Assembly (NCBI GenBank): GCA_023974075.1
Contig: JAMFTG010000169.1
Span: 190,890-254,889 of the forward strand
Direction of reading: 5' to 3'
DNA length: 64,000 bases
DNA from: Chaenocephalus aceratus
Taxonomy: Eukaryota > Chordata > Actinopteri > Perciformes > Channichthyidae
Position numbers and translations under genes: made by a program. Below are positions 33,575 through 45,500 of the stretch, piece by piece. Every line of letters starts with the position of its first letter. Positions within the stretch are counted from its first letter, which is position 1. The notes under the pieces were generated by a model. The model saw nothing but the letters and a program-made list of their open reading frames with translations, did not search any database and had not been told where the DNA came from.

Positions 33575-36207
33575 ATGTCCAGCAGCTGGTAGTGGTTAAA
33601 GAAGAGCCTCTCCCTGACCAGCAGGAGTGGAGCTGCAGTCTGGACCAGGAGGACCCAGATTCCCCCCCACACATTAAGCAGGAACAGGAGGAAATCAGGA
33701 TCAGTCAGGAGGGAGAGCAGCTTCAGGAGCTGGAGGAGGCTGATATCACCAAGTCCACTTTCACTCCTGACCCTGTGAAGAGTGAAGATGATAAAGAGAA
33801 ACCTCAGTCCTCACAGCCTCATCAAAGACAAACTGATCACATGGAAACAGAAGCTGATGGAGAGGACTTTCGAGAACCAGCCAGGAACTCAGATCCAGAG
33901 AGCAGTTTACAACCAAAGACTGAGGACCACACTGGAGACTCTTCTGAAGAGACTGATGACTCTTCTGAACCTGACACTGAACACAGTGCTGATTGGAAGG
34001 AGACCAGAGAACCTGCCTCAGGCTCAAACTCACTGAGAAATAGACAAGAATCTGTCAGTGATCCCCGACGTAGTGCTGAAAAGAAACCATTCAGCTGCTC
34101 AGTTTGTAAGAAAGCTTTTAGATATAGACAAGTTCTAAATCAACACATGAGAATCCACACAGGAGAGAAACCCTTTCGTTGCTCAGTCTGTAAGAAAGCT
34201 TTTTCACACAGTGGAAGTTTAAAGGTACACATGAGAATCCACAAAGGAGAGAAAACACACAGCTGCTCAGTCTGTGAGAAAGCTTTTTCACGGAGTGGAA
34301 ATTTAAAGGAACACATGAGAATCCACACAGGAGAGAAAACACACAGCTGCTCAGTCTGTAAGAAAGCTTTTTCACACAGTGGAAATTTAAAGGAACACAT
34401 GAGAATCCACACAGGAGAGAAAACACACAGCTGCTCAGTCTGTAAGAAAGCTTTTTCACAGAGTGGAAGTTTAAAGGTACACATGAGCGTCCACACAGGA
34501 GAGAAAACACACAGCTGCTCAGTCTGTAAGAAAGCTTTTTCACGGAGTGGAAATTTAAAGGAACACATGAGAATCCACACAGGAGAGAAAACACACAGCT
34601 GCTCAGTCTGTAAGAAAGCTTTTTCACACAGTGGAAATTTAAAGGAACACATGAGAATCCACACAGGAGAGAAAACACACAGCTGCTCAGTCTGTAAGAA
34701 AGCTTTTTCACAGAGTGGAAGTTTAAAGGTACACATGAGCGTCCACACAGGAGAGAAAACACACAGCTGCTCAGTCTGTAAGAAAGCTTTTTCACAGAGT
34801 GGAAGTTTAAAGGTACACATGAGAATCCACACAGGAGAGAAAACACACAGCTGCTCAGTCTGTAAGAAAGCTTTTTCAGAGAGTGGAAGTTTAAAGGAAC
34901 ACATGAGAATCCACACAGGAGAGAAAACACACAGCTGCTCAGTCTGTAAGAAAGCTTTTTCAGAGAGTGGAAGTTTAAAGGTACACATGAGAATCCACAC
35001 AGGAAAGAAACCCTTTCGTTGCTCAGTCTGTAAGAAAGCTTTTTCACACAGTGGAAGTTTAAAGGTACACATGAGAATCCACAAAGGAGAGAAAACACAC
35101 AGCTGCTCAGTCTGTGAGAAAGCTTTTTCACGGAGTGGAAATTTAAAGGAACACATGAGAATCCACACAGGAGAGAAAACACACAGCTGCTCAGTCTGTA
35201 AGAAAGCTTTTTCACACAGTGGAAATTTAAAGGAACACATGAGAATCCACACAGGAGAGAAAACACACAGCTGCTCAGTCTGTAAGAAAGCTTTTTCACA
35301 GAGTGGAAGTTTAAAGGTACACATGAGCGTCCACACAGGAGAGAAAACACACAGCTGCTCAGTCTGTAAGAAAGCTTTTTCACAGAGTGGAAGTTTAAAG
35401 GTACACATGAGAATCCACACAGGAGAGAAAACACACAGCTGCTCAGTCTGTAAGAAAGCTTTTTCAGAGAGTGGAAGTTTAAAGGAACACATGAGAATCC
35501 ACACAGGAGAGAAAACACACAGCTGCTCAGTCTGTAAGAAAGCTTTTTCAGAGAGTGGAAGTTTAAAGGTACACATGAGAATCCACACAGGAAAGGAAAC
35601 ACACAGCTGCTCAGTCTGTAAGAAAGCTTTTTCACGGAGTAGAAGTTTAAAGGAACACATGATAATTCACACAGGAGAGAAAACACACAGCTGCTCAGTT
35701 TGTGAGAAAGCTTTTTCACGGAGTGGAAGTTTAAAGGAACACATGAGAATCCACACAGGAGAGAAAACACACAGCTGCTCAGTCTGTAAGAAAGCTTTTT
35801 CACGGAGTAGCAGTTTAAAGGAACACATGAGAATTCACACAGGAGAGAAAACACACAGCTGCTCAGTCTGTAAGAAAGCTTTTTCACGGAGTGGAAGTTT
35901 AAAGTTACACATGAGAGTCCACACAGGAGAGAAAGCACACATCTGCTCAGTCTGTAAGAAAGCATTTTCACAGAGTGGAAGTTTAAAGGTACACATGAGA
36001 GTCCACACAGGAGAGAAACCATTCAAAAGCAATGTTTGTGACAAAAGATCTAAATGGCGTGGTCATTTCCAAAGGCACAAGTGTGTTGGTCGCCAGTCCT
36101 CACAGCTTAATGAAATTCAAACTGAGGATAACGGAGAGGCAGAGCCTCCAATCAGCAGCTCAGCTGAACACATGGAAACAGAAGCTGATGGAGAGGACAA
36201 TGAATAA
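33575..36207 (+). CDS. C2H2 zinc-finger protein, last exon (ZNF gene 3)
   Basis: With the exon at 26,065-26,257 this gives 941 residues. The exon starts after TTTTCCGCAG (33,574) with DVQQLVVVKEEPLPDQQEW. An acidic, Ser/Glu-rich linker (about residues 65-233, with PVKSEDDKEKPQ and SSEETDDSSEPDTE) precedes 23 canonical C2H2 fingers (about residues 234-878), each 28 residues with CSVCKKAF and TGEKTHS linkers. A 24th finger is broken: its first Cys is Ser (KSNVCDKRSKW). An acidic tail ends GEDNE. Fingers 2-11 are partly duplicated as 12-18, and fingers 3-5 repeat as 6-8. The expected role is sequence-specific DNA binding in the nucleus; the target is unknown. Long minus-strand frames opposite are shadows of the repeat. 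Confidence 0.85.
34168..35595 (+). repeat. Nested tandem duplications inside the finger array
   Basis: The PFRCSVCKKAF finger at 34,168 recurs 840 bp later (ten 84-bp units) at 35,008. The following seven fingers of the second block match fingers 2-5 and 9-11 of the first, and a 252-bp three-finger block (RSGN, HSGN, QSGS) is doubled only in the first. Confidence 0.85.
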
Positions 36208-37421
36208 GTCTTATGACAGTTCACACGTGAGAGAAATCTGTCTGACTGGATTAACATTGTTGTACAACATCCATATAAGACTTAAATGAACTCCATCTTT
36301 ATCAACATAAGTGGACAATATGTTTAATGTTTTTGTCATTCTGATGTTTACGTTAACCACTGACTGTTGATGAACCATTTTATTTGGATTGAGGGCTCCA
36401 AGTTTCCATATAGAGATATAGGATGGTTTAATGTATTGTTTATTTCTAAATGTTTTGTATCATTGCTATCCTGTTAATGAGCCCTGATTTACATAAATGT
36501 ACCTGTTATCGGAGTGTTTTTGCTTCTGTAACTGTAAGGGAATACATTTTCCTATTTTGTATCCTGATGACCTAATGCCGTTACATGTAATACGTTACTC
36601 CCTAAGCCTGTTTTCACCCATCTGCAACCGATTCGCTAATAATCACAAATGTTCATTTCTTTGACCCCTTGACTCGACTATTTCTTTTTTAATAATAGTT
36701 ACATCTCCTCAGGACCAAGTTCCCGTGTCCTGCCTTTCACCTGCTGATCACCCACTGCTCATTTAAGGTGGACTGACCTTTACAATGGACCAGCTAGTCT
36801 TAATGCAAACGTGTTGTAAAATGATGCTAGACCAAAAACGTACTGTGTGCTCTCTGCAGGACGGTGTCTGTACTCAAAGATTGTTTATGGTATGAGAGCT
36901 TCACTCTGTTTTTGTTGTCCAAACGACGCCAACAGATGGAGGGTACTAACATTCACAAACACATACCTATCTCCCGCATGTATTCGGAGGAAGATCCTCA
37001 CAGGTAGCGGTTACTAATAACTCACAAACACACTCCTATCAGACACAGATGGCGGGTACTAACATTCACAAACACGTACCTATCTCCCGCAGGTATTCGG
37101 AGGAAGACCCTCATAGGTGGCGGTTACTAATACTCACTAACACATCTCAATTCATTCCACTCATTCAACAAAGACATTTGAGAGATATTTACCAAGTTTG
37201 AGAGAACCTTACCGAGAGCAAAGACCCAGCTCTGAGGGACAGAGCTTACAGAGAGAGAGCATACCAGGGGAACCCCCCCCCCTCTCTCTCGTTCTCTCCT
37301 CAAAAAAAAGTTCCTCCCCATCTGCCAGTGTCTTTATGCTCAAAAACAGGATAGAAAAACCTAAGACAACTCCTCCACACCCATATTTGTGGAAACTGGA
37401 CATGACCAGACATATTCTATG
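36208..37421 (+). repeat. ZNF gene 3 3' flank (duplicated sequence)
   Basis: Non-coding; matches 9,398-10,550. A short internal doubling near 36,935-37,125 repeats the CTAACATTCACAAACAC...GGCGGTTACTAAT block. Confidence 0.6.
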
Positions 37422-37580
37422 GCAGGGTTCGGCAACCCCTGGCACGCGGCACCATAACCAGTGGCACACTAGGAATAAGTGTGCAAAACATTAACATTTT
37501 ATTTTCGGATCCTGAACGAGACCGCCGCCAGAGCGCGTCTCCCCGTTACCTGCAGAAGGAAGCCATGCACGCAACGCAGC
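37422..37580 (+). mobile_element. hAT element A, isolated 5' end
   Basis: CAGGGTTCGGCAACCCCTGG after TTCTATGG, as at 4,921 and 10,551. Confidence 0.65.
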
Positions 37581-37679
37581 ACGGCTCTCTTTAACTCCAG
37601 GCGACTTTCTGCCGCTTTCCTCCGTGGTGCAGTGCTGATCGATTCACCACGGTGGAAAGCACTTCACAAATTGCAGTAC

Positions 37680-38852
37680 TATTACTATTGTTTCTACAGG
37701 TAAATACAAATCTGAGTTGACAAATATAACATGTGGGGTTCCTCAAGGCTCCATCTTGGGGCCTCTTCTCTTTAACATCTACATGCTACCACTGGCTCAG
37801 ATAATGAAAAACAACTAAATCAGTTACCATAGCTATGCAGATGACACACAAATGTACGTAACAATTTCACCAGGAGACTATGCTCCAATTCAAACACTGA
37901 GTAAGTGCATTGAACAAATCAATGACTGGATGTGTCAGAACCTTCTCCAATTAAACAAAGATAAAACTGAGGTAATGGTTTTTGGAGCCAAGGCAGAACG
38001 TATAAAAGTTAGCGCTGAGCTTCAGTCTGCAATGTTCAAACCAACTGATAAAGCCAGGAATCTAGGTGTAGTCATGGACTCTGACCTGAGTTTCAACAGT
38101 CACATTAAAACAGTTACTAAATCAGCCTACTATCACCTAAAGAACATATCTAGGATTAAAAGACTAATGTCACAGCAGGATCTGGAGACACGTGTCCATG
38201 CCTTTATCTTCAGTAGACTGGACTACTGCAATGGTGTCTTCACAGGTCTCACTAAAACATCTATTAGGAAGCTGCAGCTGATTCAGAACGCTGCTGCTCG
38301 AGTCCTCACTGACACTAAGAAAGTGGATCACATCTCTCCTGTTCTGAAGTCTTCACACTGGCTTCCTGTGTGTCAAAGAATAGATTTCAAAATACTGCTG
38401 CTGGTTTATAAAGCACTGAATGGTTTAGGCCCAAAATACATTTCTGACCTCCTGCTAAATTATGAAGCATCCAGATCTCTCAGGTCTTCAGGGACTGGTC
38501 AGCTTTCTGTCCCCAGAGTCAGAACTAAACATGGAGACGTTCAGTTATTATGCTCCAAACATCTGGAACAAACTCCCAGAAACCTGCAGGTCCGCTGCAA
38601 CTCTGACTGCTTTCAAATCCAGGCTGAAGACTTTTCTTTTTGTCGCTGCTTTTAATTGAACTATTCACATCTTAAACCGCACTGTAACTTTTATCCATGT
38701 ATTTTTTCTTTTAATGTTTATTTTATTATCTTTTCTTTTTAATGACTGATTTTAAATGCCATTTTCTTAATGTCTTTCGTTTTTTGTAAAGCACTTTGAA
38801 TTGCCTTGTGTTGAAAGGTACTATATAAATAAACTTGCTTTGCCTTGCCTTA
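37680..38852 (+). mobile_element. L2-type LINE, 5'-truncated (copy 3)
   Basis: RT remnants: GVPQGSILGPLLF block near 37,735, then after an in-frame TAA the frame 37,852-38,655 (MYVTISPGDYAPIQ...FIFSRLDYCNGVFTGL...LKSSHWLPVCQRIDFKILLLVYKALNG). A small deletion near 38,535 shifts the C-terminus into another frame. The 3' end carries TATAAATAAACTTGC and TTGCC repeats. Flanked by 99-101 bp direct repeats (37,581-37,679 and 38,853-38,953). Confidence 0.85.
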
Positions 38853-39055
38853 CCCCGCTCTCTTTAACTCCAGGTGACTTTCTGCCGCTTTCCTCCGTGG
38901 TGCCGTGCTGATCGTTTCACCACAGAGGAACGCACTTCACAAATTGCAGTACCCAGAAGGAGCTGTACAAATGCCGCAGTTTTTGCGTGGCTGTGTCTTT
39001 AGTTGAAAGCCCAGTGGCGATCTGCTCATCTCTCATTGAAATAATATGCTACACA

Positions 39056-39434
39056 GAGGCGGACTGGCCATGTGTGTTCTGGAGAATCACAGAACGGACG
39101 ATTGTCCTTATTATTATGCTGTTTAACCCTCTAAGGGTATTTTCTCGATTTTTAGATGTTTTGTTAAATCACCTTTTAAATGTGTTTCTTCTAACATGGC
39201 ACCCATGTGTTACATATCAAAATGTCCAGGACAATCTCTAGTAATGCTATATATGCAAATTACTCACCTTAGAGCACTGTTTGATGAGATGAGTAGCTCA
39301 AAAGCTTACAATTTGACATCCGATTTTCGGAAAATCTTCAAAACTCTTGTGAAAACACAAATGTTCTCATGTGATCTAATTGTTTTGGTGTTTTAGATTT
39401 GGTTACCAAAGTGTTAGAATTACAAAAGTAGTGA
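39056..39434 (+). mobile_element. hAT element B, single left end
   Basis: CAGAGGCGGACTGGCCATGT and following sequence match 11,775-12,152; no right end is present. Confidence 0.55.
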
Positions 39435-39835
39435 AATATTTGAATTACACTGTATATAAATGTGTTATTCATGTCTAAAGTGAAATTTAATACATTTGAA
39501 TTCTGAGTAAAAAAGCTGTCAATCACTCTACTTTCACCACAGCAGGGGCTGAGATACATCAGGACTGAATAATGACTTCATATCACATAACAAGGTTCAT
39601 GTGATGTGTACAAAAAAGAATTGAGCATTAGAACTTTTTTTTTCAACCAACAATTTATTATAATACCAACAATGTATATAAACTGCAAAATCTCACTATT
39701 TACAATATTGAAAATGTTTTTCCTTCAAGCAACTATTTCATTTCATTATATTTCATTTTCATTTGTCCCGCAAAACCAATTGTACAACAATTGCCATAAA
39801 AACAATTGCTATACATTATACATATAAATAAAAAT
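39435..39835. other. No recognised gene
   Basis: AT-rich stretch between the duplicated module and the minisatellites. Two short frames here have no recognisable domain. Confidence 0.5.
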
Positions 39836-41392
39836 AGTCTTCTCCTCGTCCTCCTCTCTTGATGAAGACCACGTCCGTCAGTCTTCTCCTCGTCCTCCTC
39901 TCTTGATGAAGACCACGTCCGTCAGTCTTCTCCTCGTCCTCCTCTCTTGATGAAGAACACATCCGTCAGTCTTCTCCTCGTCCTCCTCTCCTGATGAAGA
40001 ACACGTCCGTCAGTCTTCTCCTCGTCCTCCTCTCTTGATGAAGAAAACGTCCGCCAGTCTTCTCTTCGTCCTCCTCTCTTCGTGAAGAACACGTCCGTCA
40101 GTCTTCTCTTCGTCCTCCTCTCTTCGTGAAGAACACGTCCGTCAGTCTTCTCCTCGTCCTCCTCTCTTCGTGAAGAACACGTCCGTCAGTCTTCTCCTCG
40201 TCCTCCTCTCTTGATGAAGAACGCGTCCGTCAGTCTTCTCCTCGTCCTCCTCTCTTGATGAAGAACACGTCCGTCAGTCTTCTCTTCGTCCTCCTCTCTT
40301 GATGAAGAACACGTCCGTCAGTCTTCTCCTCGTCCTCCTCTCTTGATGAAGAACACGTCCGTCAGTCTTCTCCTCGTCCTCCTCTCTTGATGAAGAACAC
40401 GTCCGTCAGTCTTCTCCTCGTCCTCCTCTCTTGATGAAGAACACGTCCGTCAGTCTTCTCCTCGTCCTCCTCTCTTGATGAAGAACACGTCCGTCAGTCT
40501 TCTCCTCGTCCTCCTCTCTTGATGAAGAACACATCCGTCAGTCTTCTCCTCGTCCTCCTCTCTTCATGAAGAACACGTCCGTCAGTCTTCTCCTCGTCCT
40601 CCTCTCTTGATGAAGAACACGTCCGTCAGTCTTCTCCTCGTCCTCCTCTCTTGATGAAGAACACATCCGTCAGTCTTCTCCTCGTCCTCCTCTCTTCATG
40701 AAGAACACGTCCGTCAGTCTTCTCCTCGTCCTCCTCTCTTGATGAAGAACACATCCGTCAGTCTTCTCCTCGTCCTCCTCTCTTGATGAAGAACACATCC
40801 GTCAGTCTTCTCCTCGTCCTCCTCTCTTGATGAAGAACACGTCCGTCAGTCTTCTCCTCGTCCTCCTCTCTTGATGAAGAACACGTCCGTCAGTCTTCTC
40901 CTCGTCCTCCTCTCTTGATGAAGAAAACGTCCGCCAGTCTTCTCTTCGTCCTCCTCTCTTCGTGAAGAACACGTCCGTCAGTCTTCTCTTCGTCCTCCTC
41001 TCTTCGTGAAGAACACGTCCGTCAGTCTTCTCCTCGTCCTCCTCTCTTCATGAAGAACACGTCCGTCAGTCTTCTCCTCGTCCTCCTCTCTTCATGAAGA
41101 ACACGTCCGTCAGTCTTCTCCTCGTCCTCCTCTCTTGATGAAGAACGCGTCCGTCAGTCTTCTCCTCGTCCTCCTCTCTTGATGAAGAACGCGTCCGTCA
41201 GTCTTCTCCTCGTCCTCCTCTCTTGATGAAGAACACGTCCGTCAGTCTTCTCTTCGTCCTCCTCTCTTGATGAAGAACACGTCCGTCAGTCTTCTCCTCG
41301 TCCTCCTCTCTTGATGAAGAACACGTCCGCCAGTCTTCTCCTCGTCCTCCTCTCTTGATGAAGAAAACGTCCGTCACTCTTCTCCTCAAAAG
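39836..41392. repeat. 44-bp minisatellite, about 35 copies
   Basis: Unit CTTCTCCTCGTCCTCCTCTC followed by TTGATGAAGAACACGTCCGT and CAGT. Variants differ mainly at CTCCTCG/CTCTTCG and TTGATGAAG/TTCGTGAAG/TTCATGAAG, and these variants are clustered (two blocks of the TTCGTG type near 40,078-40,190 and 40,958-41,030), pointing to block duplication. One strand is strongly pyrimidine-rich. Confidence 0.95.
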
Positions 41393-41393
41393 A

Positions 41394-41456
41394 TTCAAAG
41401 TGTCCCACACCAGGCTTAGATCTAAAGTGTCCCACATTAGGCTTAGAGACAAAGTG
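41394..41456. repeat. Stub of the 27-bp minisatellite left of the LINE
   Basis: Two to three units (AAAGTGTCCCACACCAGGCT type) separated from the main array by the LINE at 41,457-42,570. Confidence 0.8.
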
Positions 41457-42570
41457 TAGTAGCAGTAGAACCTTTATTTATCCAGGAAAATCAATTAAGA
41501 ACAAATTGTTATTTCCAATGATGACCTGACAGGAGGCACAGGCTTCCTGAGGGGATGGGGTTTGGGAGGAAATAAAAAGACACACTCCGGGCACTACAGA
41601 ACCCAGGAGACAACACAAACACGTAGAGCAAAGATGACAGGCAGAGCAGTTAAACATATAAAAACTCTAAAACAATATTGCTGTGGTTCAATCAGTCATT
41701 AAAACCAGCATCAGGCAAAGCAGCTGCATGTGTGTGCCAGGGTGTCAGTAATAGTGACATTGAAGGTGCGGGGGGAGACAAAGGTTTTCATTTGTAATGT
41801 TTTTTGAACGGTATTCCAGCTATCTGCTGCCGCACACTGAAAGGCGGAGCGGCCAAAGGATGCATGGGCTTTGGGGATCTTTAGCAGGATGCTTGTAGCT
41901 GACCGGGTGTTGTGCGTCGGGGGTGGGCGGAGTTGCAGTAATTGTGTGAGGTAGAAGGGGGTGAGGCGTAGGAGTGTTTTGTAAACAAACATCAGCCAGT
42001 GGATGTGGCGTCTGGTCTCAAGAGAGGGCCAGTGAGCCAGAGAGTACAGGTCACAGTGGAGTGTCCTGTAGGGGGCGATGGTGGCGAAGCGGATGGCGGA
42101 GTGATACAGAACGTCTAAATGATCGAGAGCTCCTTTACACGCCGAGCGGTAGATGGTATCGCCGTAGTGGAACAGAGGAAGGACAGTCATCTGGACCAGA
42201 GGAAGGACAGTCATCTGGACCAGAGGAAGGACAGTCATCTGGACCAGAGGAAGGACAGTCATCTGGACCAGAGGAAGGACAGTCATCTGGACCAGAGGAA
42301 GGACAGTCATCTGGACCAGAGGAAGGACAGTCATCTGGACCAGAGGAAGGACAGTCATCTGGACCAGAGAGAGTTTAGCAGATGAAGTGAATGAGGAGCG
42401 ATTCCTGTACAGAAAGCTGAGTCTGACCTTGGTCTGAATTTTGGAGAGATGTTCTGAGAACGACAGATTGCTGTCAATCCAAAATCCAAGGTATTTGTAA
42501 GATTTAACTATTTCGAGGTCCCGGCCATCGGCGGTCCCACTAGTGCCAGTTTGGGAGGCACCACTGCGGC
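41457..42570 (-). mobile_element. LINE 3' portion inserted in the 27-bp array
   Basis: The minus-strand frame 41,711-42,601 encodes an RT C-terminal region: VKSYKYLGFWIDSNLSFSEH, KVRLSFLYRNRSSF, then GDTIYRSACKGALDHLDVLYHSAIRFAT and LETRRHIHWLMFVYKTLL. The catalytic palm is missing (5' truncation). The 3' UTR ends near TTTATTTATCCAGG on the plus strand at about 41,470. An 8-fold 24-bp tandem repeat sits inside the frame. Confidence 0.7.
42178..42370 (-). repeat. In-frame 24-bp tandem repeat within the LINE frame (8 copies)
   Basis: Each copy encodes LVQMTVLP on the minus strand. Copies are identical, so the expansion is recent. It lies between KLS and LFHYGDTIY, where one copy would be expected. 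Confidence 0.9.
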
Positions 42571-45500
42571 CAAACCCACATGTGGGACACAAGTGTCCCA
42601 CATCAGGTGTCCCACATCAGGCTTAGAGCCAAAGTGTCCCACATCATTCTTAGAGCAGAAGTGTCCCACACTAGACTTAGAGCAGAAGTGTCCCACATCA
42701 GGCTTAGAGCCAAAGTGTCCCACACTAGACTTAGAGCAGAAGTGTCCCACATTAGGCTTAGAGCCAAAGTGTCCCACATCAGGCTTAGAGCCAAAGTGTC
42801 CCACATCAGGTTTAGAGCCAAAGTGTCCCACATCAGGCTTAGAGCAGAAGTGTCCCACATTAGGCTTAGAGCCAAAGTGTCCCACATCAGGCTTAGAGCT
42901 AAAGTGTCCCACATTAGGCTTAGAGCCAAAGTGTCCCACATCAGGCTTAGAGCCAAAGTGTCTCACATCAGGCTTAGAGCTAAAGTGTCCCACATCAGGC
43001 TTAGAGCCAAAGTGTCCCACATTAGGCTTAGAGCTAAAGTGTCCCACATTAGGCTTAGAGCAGAAGTGTCCCACATTAGGCTTAGAGCCAAAGTGTCCCA
43101 CATCAGGCTTAGAGCCAAAGTGTCCCACATTAGGCTTAGAGCCAAAGTGTCCCACATCAGGCTTAGAGCCAAAGTGTCCCACATTAGACTTAGAGCAGAA
43201 GTGTCCCACACTAGACTTAGAGCCAAAGTGTCCCACATTAGACTTAGAGCAGAAGTGTCCCACACTAGACTTAGAGCAGAAGTGTCCCACATTAGGCTTA
43301 GAGCTAAAGTGTCCCACATTAGGCTTAGAGCTAAAGTGTCCCACATCAGGCTTAGAGCCAAAGTGTCCCACATCAGGCTTAGAGCAGAAGTGTTCCACAT
43401 CAGGCTTAGAGCTAAAGTGTCCCACATCAGGCTTAGAGCCAAAGTGTCCCACATCAGGCTTAGAGCAGAAGTGTCCCACATTAGGCTTAGAGCCAAAGTG
43501 TCCCACATCAGGCTTAGAGCTAAAGTGTCCCACATCAGGCTTAGAGCCAAAGTGTCCCACATCAGGCTTAGAGCAGAAGTGTCCCACATCAGGCTTAGAG
43601 CTAAAGTGTCCCACATCAGGCTTAGAGCCAAAGTGTCCCACATCAGGCTTAGAGCAGAAGTGTCCCACATCAGGCTTAGAGCCAAAGTGTCCCACATCAG
43701 GCTTAGAGCAGAAGTGTCCCACATTAGGCTTAGAGCCAAAGTGTCCCACATCAGGCTTAGAGCCAAAGTGTCCCACATCAGGCTTAGAGCTAAAGTGTCC
43801 CACATTAGGCTTAGAGCAGAAGTGTCCCACATAGCTAGAGCCAAGTTCCCTAGAGCCAAAGTGTCCCACATCAGGCTTAGAGCCAAAGTGTCCCACATCA
43901 GGCTTAGAGCTAAAGTGTCCCACATCAGGCTTAGAGCAGAAGTGTCCCACATTAGGCTTAGAGCCAAAGTGTCCCACATCAGGCTTAGAGCCAAAGTGTC
44001 CCACATCAGGCTTAGAGCTAAAGTGTCCCACATCAGGCTTAGAGCAGAAGTGTCCCACATCAGGCTTAGAGCTAAAGTGTCCCACATCAGGCTTAGAGCC
44101 AAAGTGTCCCACATTAGGCTTAGAGCAGAAGTGTCCCACATCAGGCTTAGAGCAGAAGTGTCCCACATCAGGCTTAGAGCCAAAGTGTCCCACATCAGGC
44201 TTAGAGCTAAAGTGTCCCACATTAGGCTTAGAGCCAAAGTGTCCCACATCAGGCTTAGAGCCAAAGTGTCTCACATCAGGCTTAGAGCTAAAGTGTCCCA
44301 CATCAGGCTTAGAGCCAAAGTGTCCCACATTAGGCTTAGAGCAGAAGTGTCCCACATCAGGCTTAGAGCAGAAGTGTCCCACATCAGGCTTAGAGCCAAA
44401 GTGTCCCACATCAGGCTTAGAGCTAAAGTGTCCCACATTAGGCTTAGAGCAGGAGTGTCCCACATCAGGCTTAGAGCCAAAGTGTCCCACATTAGGCTTA
44501 GAGCTAAAGTGTCCCACATTAGGCTTAGAGCCAAAGTGTCCCACATTAGGCTTAGAGCCAAAGTGTCCCACATCATTCTTAGAGCAGAAGTGTCCCACAC
44601 TAGACTTAGAGCAGAAGTGTCCCACATTAGGCTTAGAGCCAAAGTGTCCCACATCAGGCTTAGAGCAGAAGTGTCCCACATCAGGCTTAGAGCTAAAGTG
44701 TCCCACATCAGGCTTAGAGCCAAAGTGTCCCACATCAGGCTTAGAGCTAAAGTGTCCCACATTAGGCTTAGAGCCAAAGTGTCCCACATTAGGCTTAGAG
44801 CCAAAGTGTCCCACATCAGGTTTAGAGCCAAAGTGTCCCACATTAGGCTTAGAGCAGAAGTGTCCCACATCAGGCTTAGAGCAGAAGTGTCCCACATCAG
44901 GCTTAGAGCCAAAGTGTCCCACATCAGGCTTAGAGCTAAAGTGTCCCACATTAGGCTTAGAGCCAAAGTGTCCCACATCAGGCTTAGAGCCAAAGTGTCT
45001 CACATCAGGCTTAGAGCTAAAGTGTCCCACATCAGGCTTAGAGCAGAAGTGTCCCACATTAGGCTTAGAGCCAAAGTGTCCCACATTAGGCTTAGAGCCA
45101 AAGTGTCCCACATTAGGCTTAGAGCAGAAGTGTCCCACATTAGGCTTAGAGCCAAAGTGTCCCACATCAGGCTTAGAGCCAAAGTGTCCCACATTAGGCT
45201 TAGAGCCAAAGTGTCCCACATCAGGCTTAGAGCCAAAGTGTCCCACATCAGGCTTAGAGCCAAAGTGTCCCACATTAGGCTTAGAGCCAAAGTGTCCCAC
45301 ATCAGGCTTAGAGCCAAAGTGTCCCACATTAGGCTTAGAGCCAAAGTGTCCCACATCAGGCTTAGAGCCAAAGTGTCCCACATCAGGCTTAGAGCCAAAG
45401 TGTCCCACATTAGGCTTAGAGCCAAAGTGTCCCACATCAGGCTTAGAGCCAAAGTGTCCCACATCAGGCTTAGAGCCAAAGTGTCCCACATTAGGCTTAG

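Larger units (their letters stand above)
33414..39434 (+). repeat. Direct segmental duplication of the ZNF module (unit 3)
   Basis: Colinear with 7,758-12,152, including ZNF exon, 3' flank, hAT-A 5' end, L2 and hAT-B end, up to ATTACAAAAGTAGT. Shared unique points such as the nonsense codon in the L2 show a common duplicated ancestor. Confidence 0.8.

Noticed and set aside
34118..36022. Long minus-strand frames opposite the ZNF exons (SLLCGFSCVPLNF repeats)
   Set aside because: Antisense shadows of the 84-bp finger repeat; the plus-strand frame has clear C2H2 structure and splice signals.
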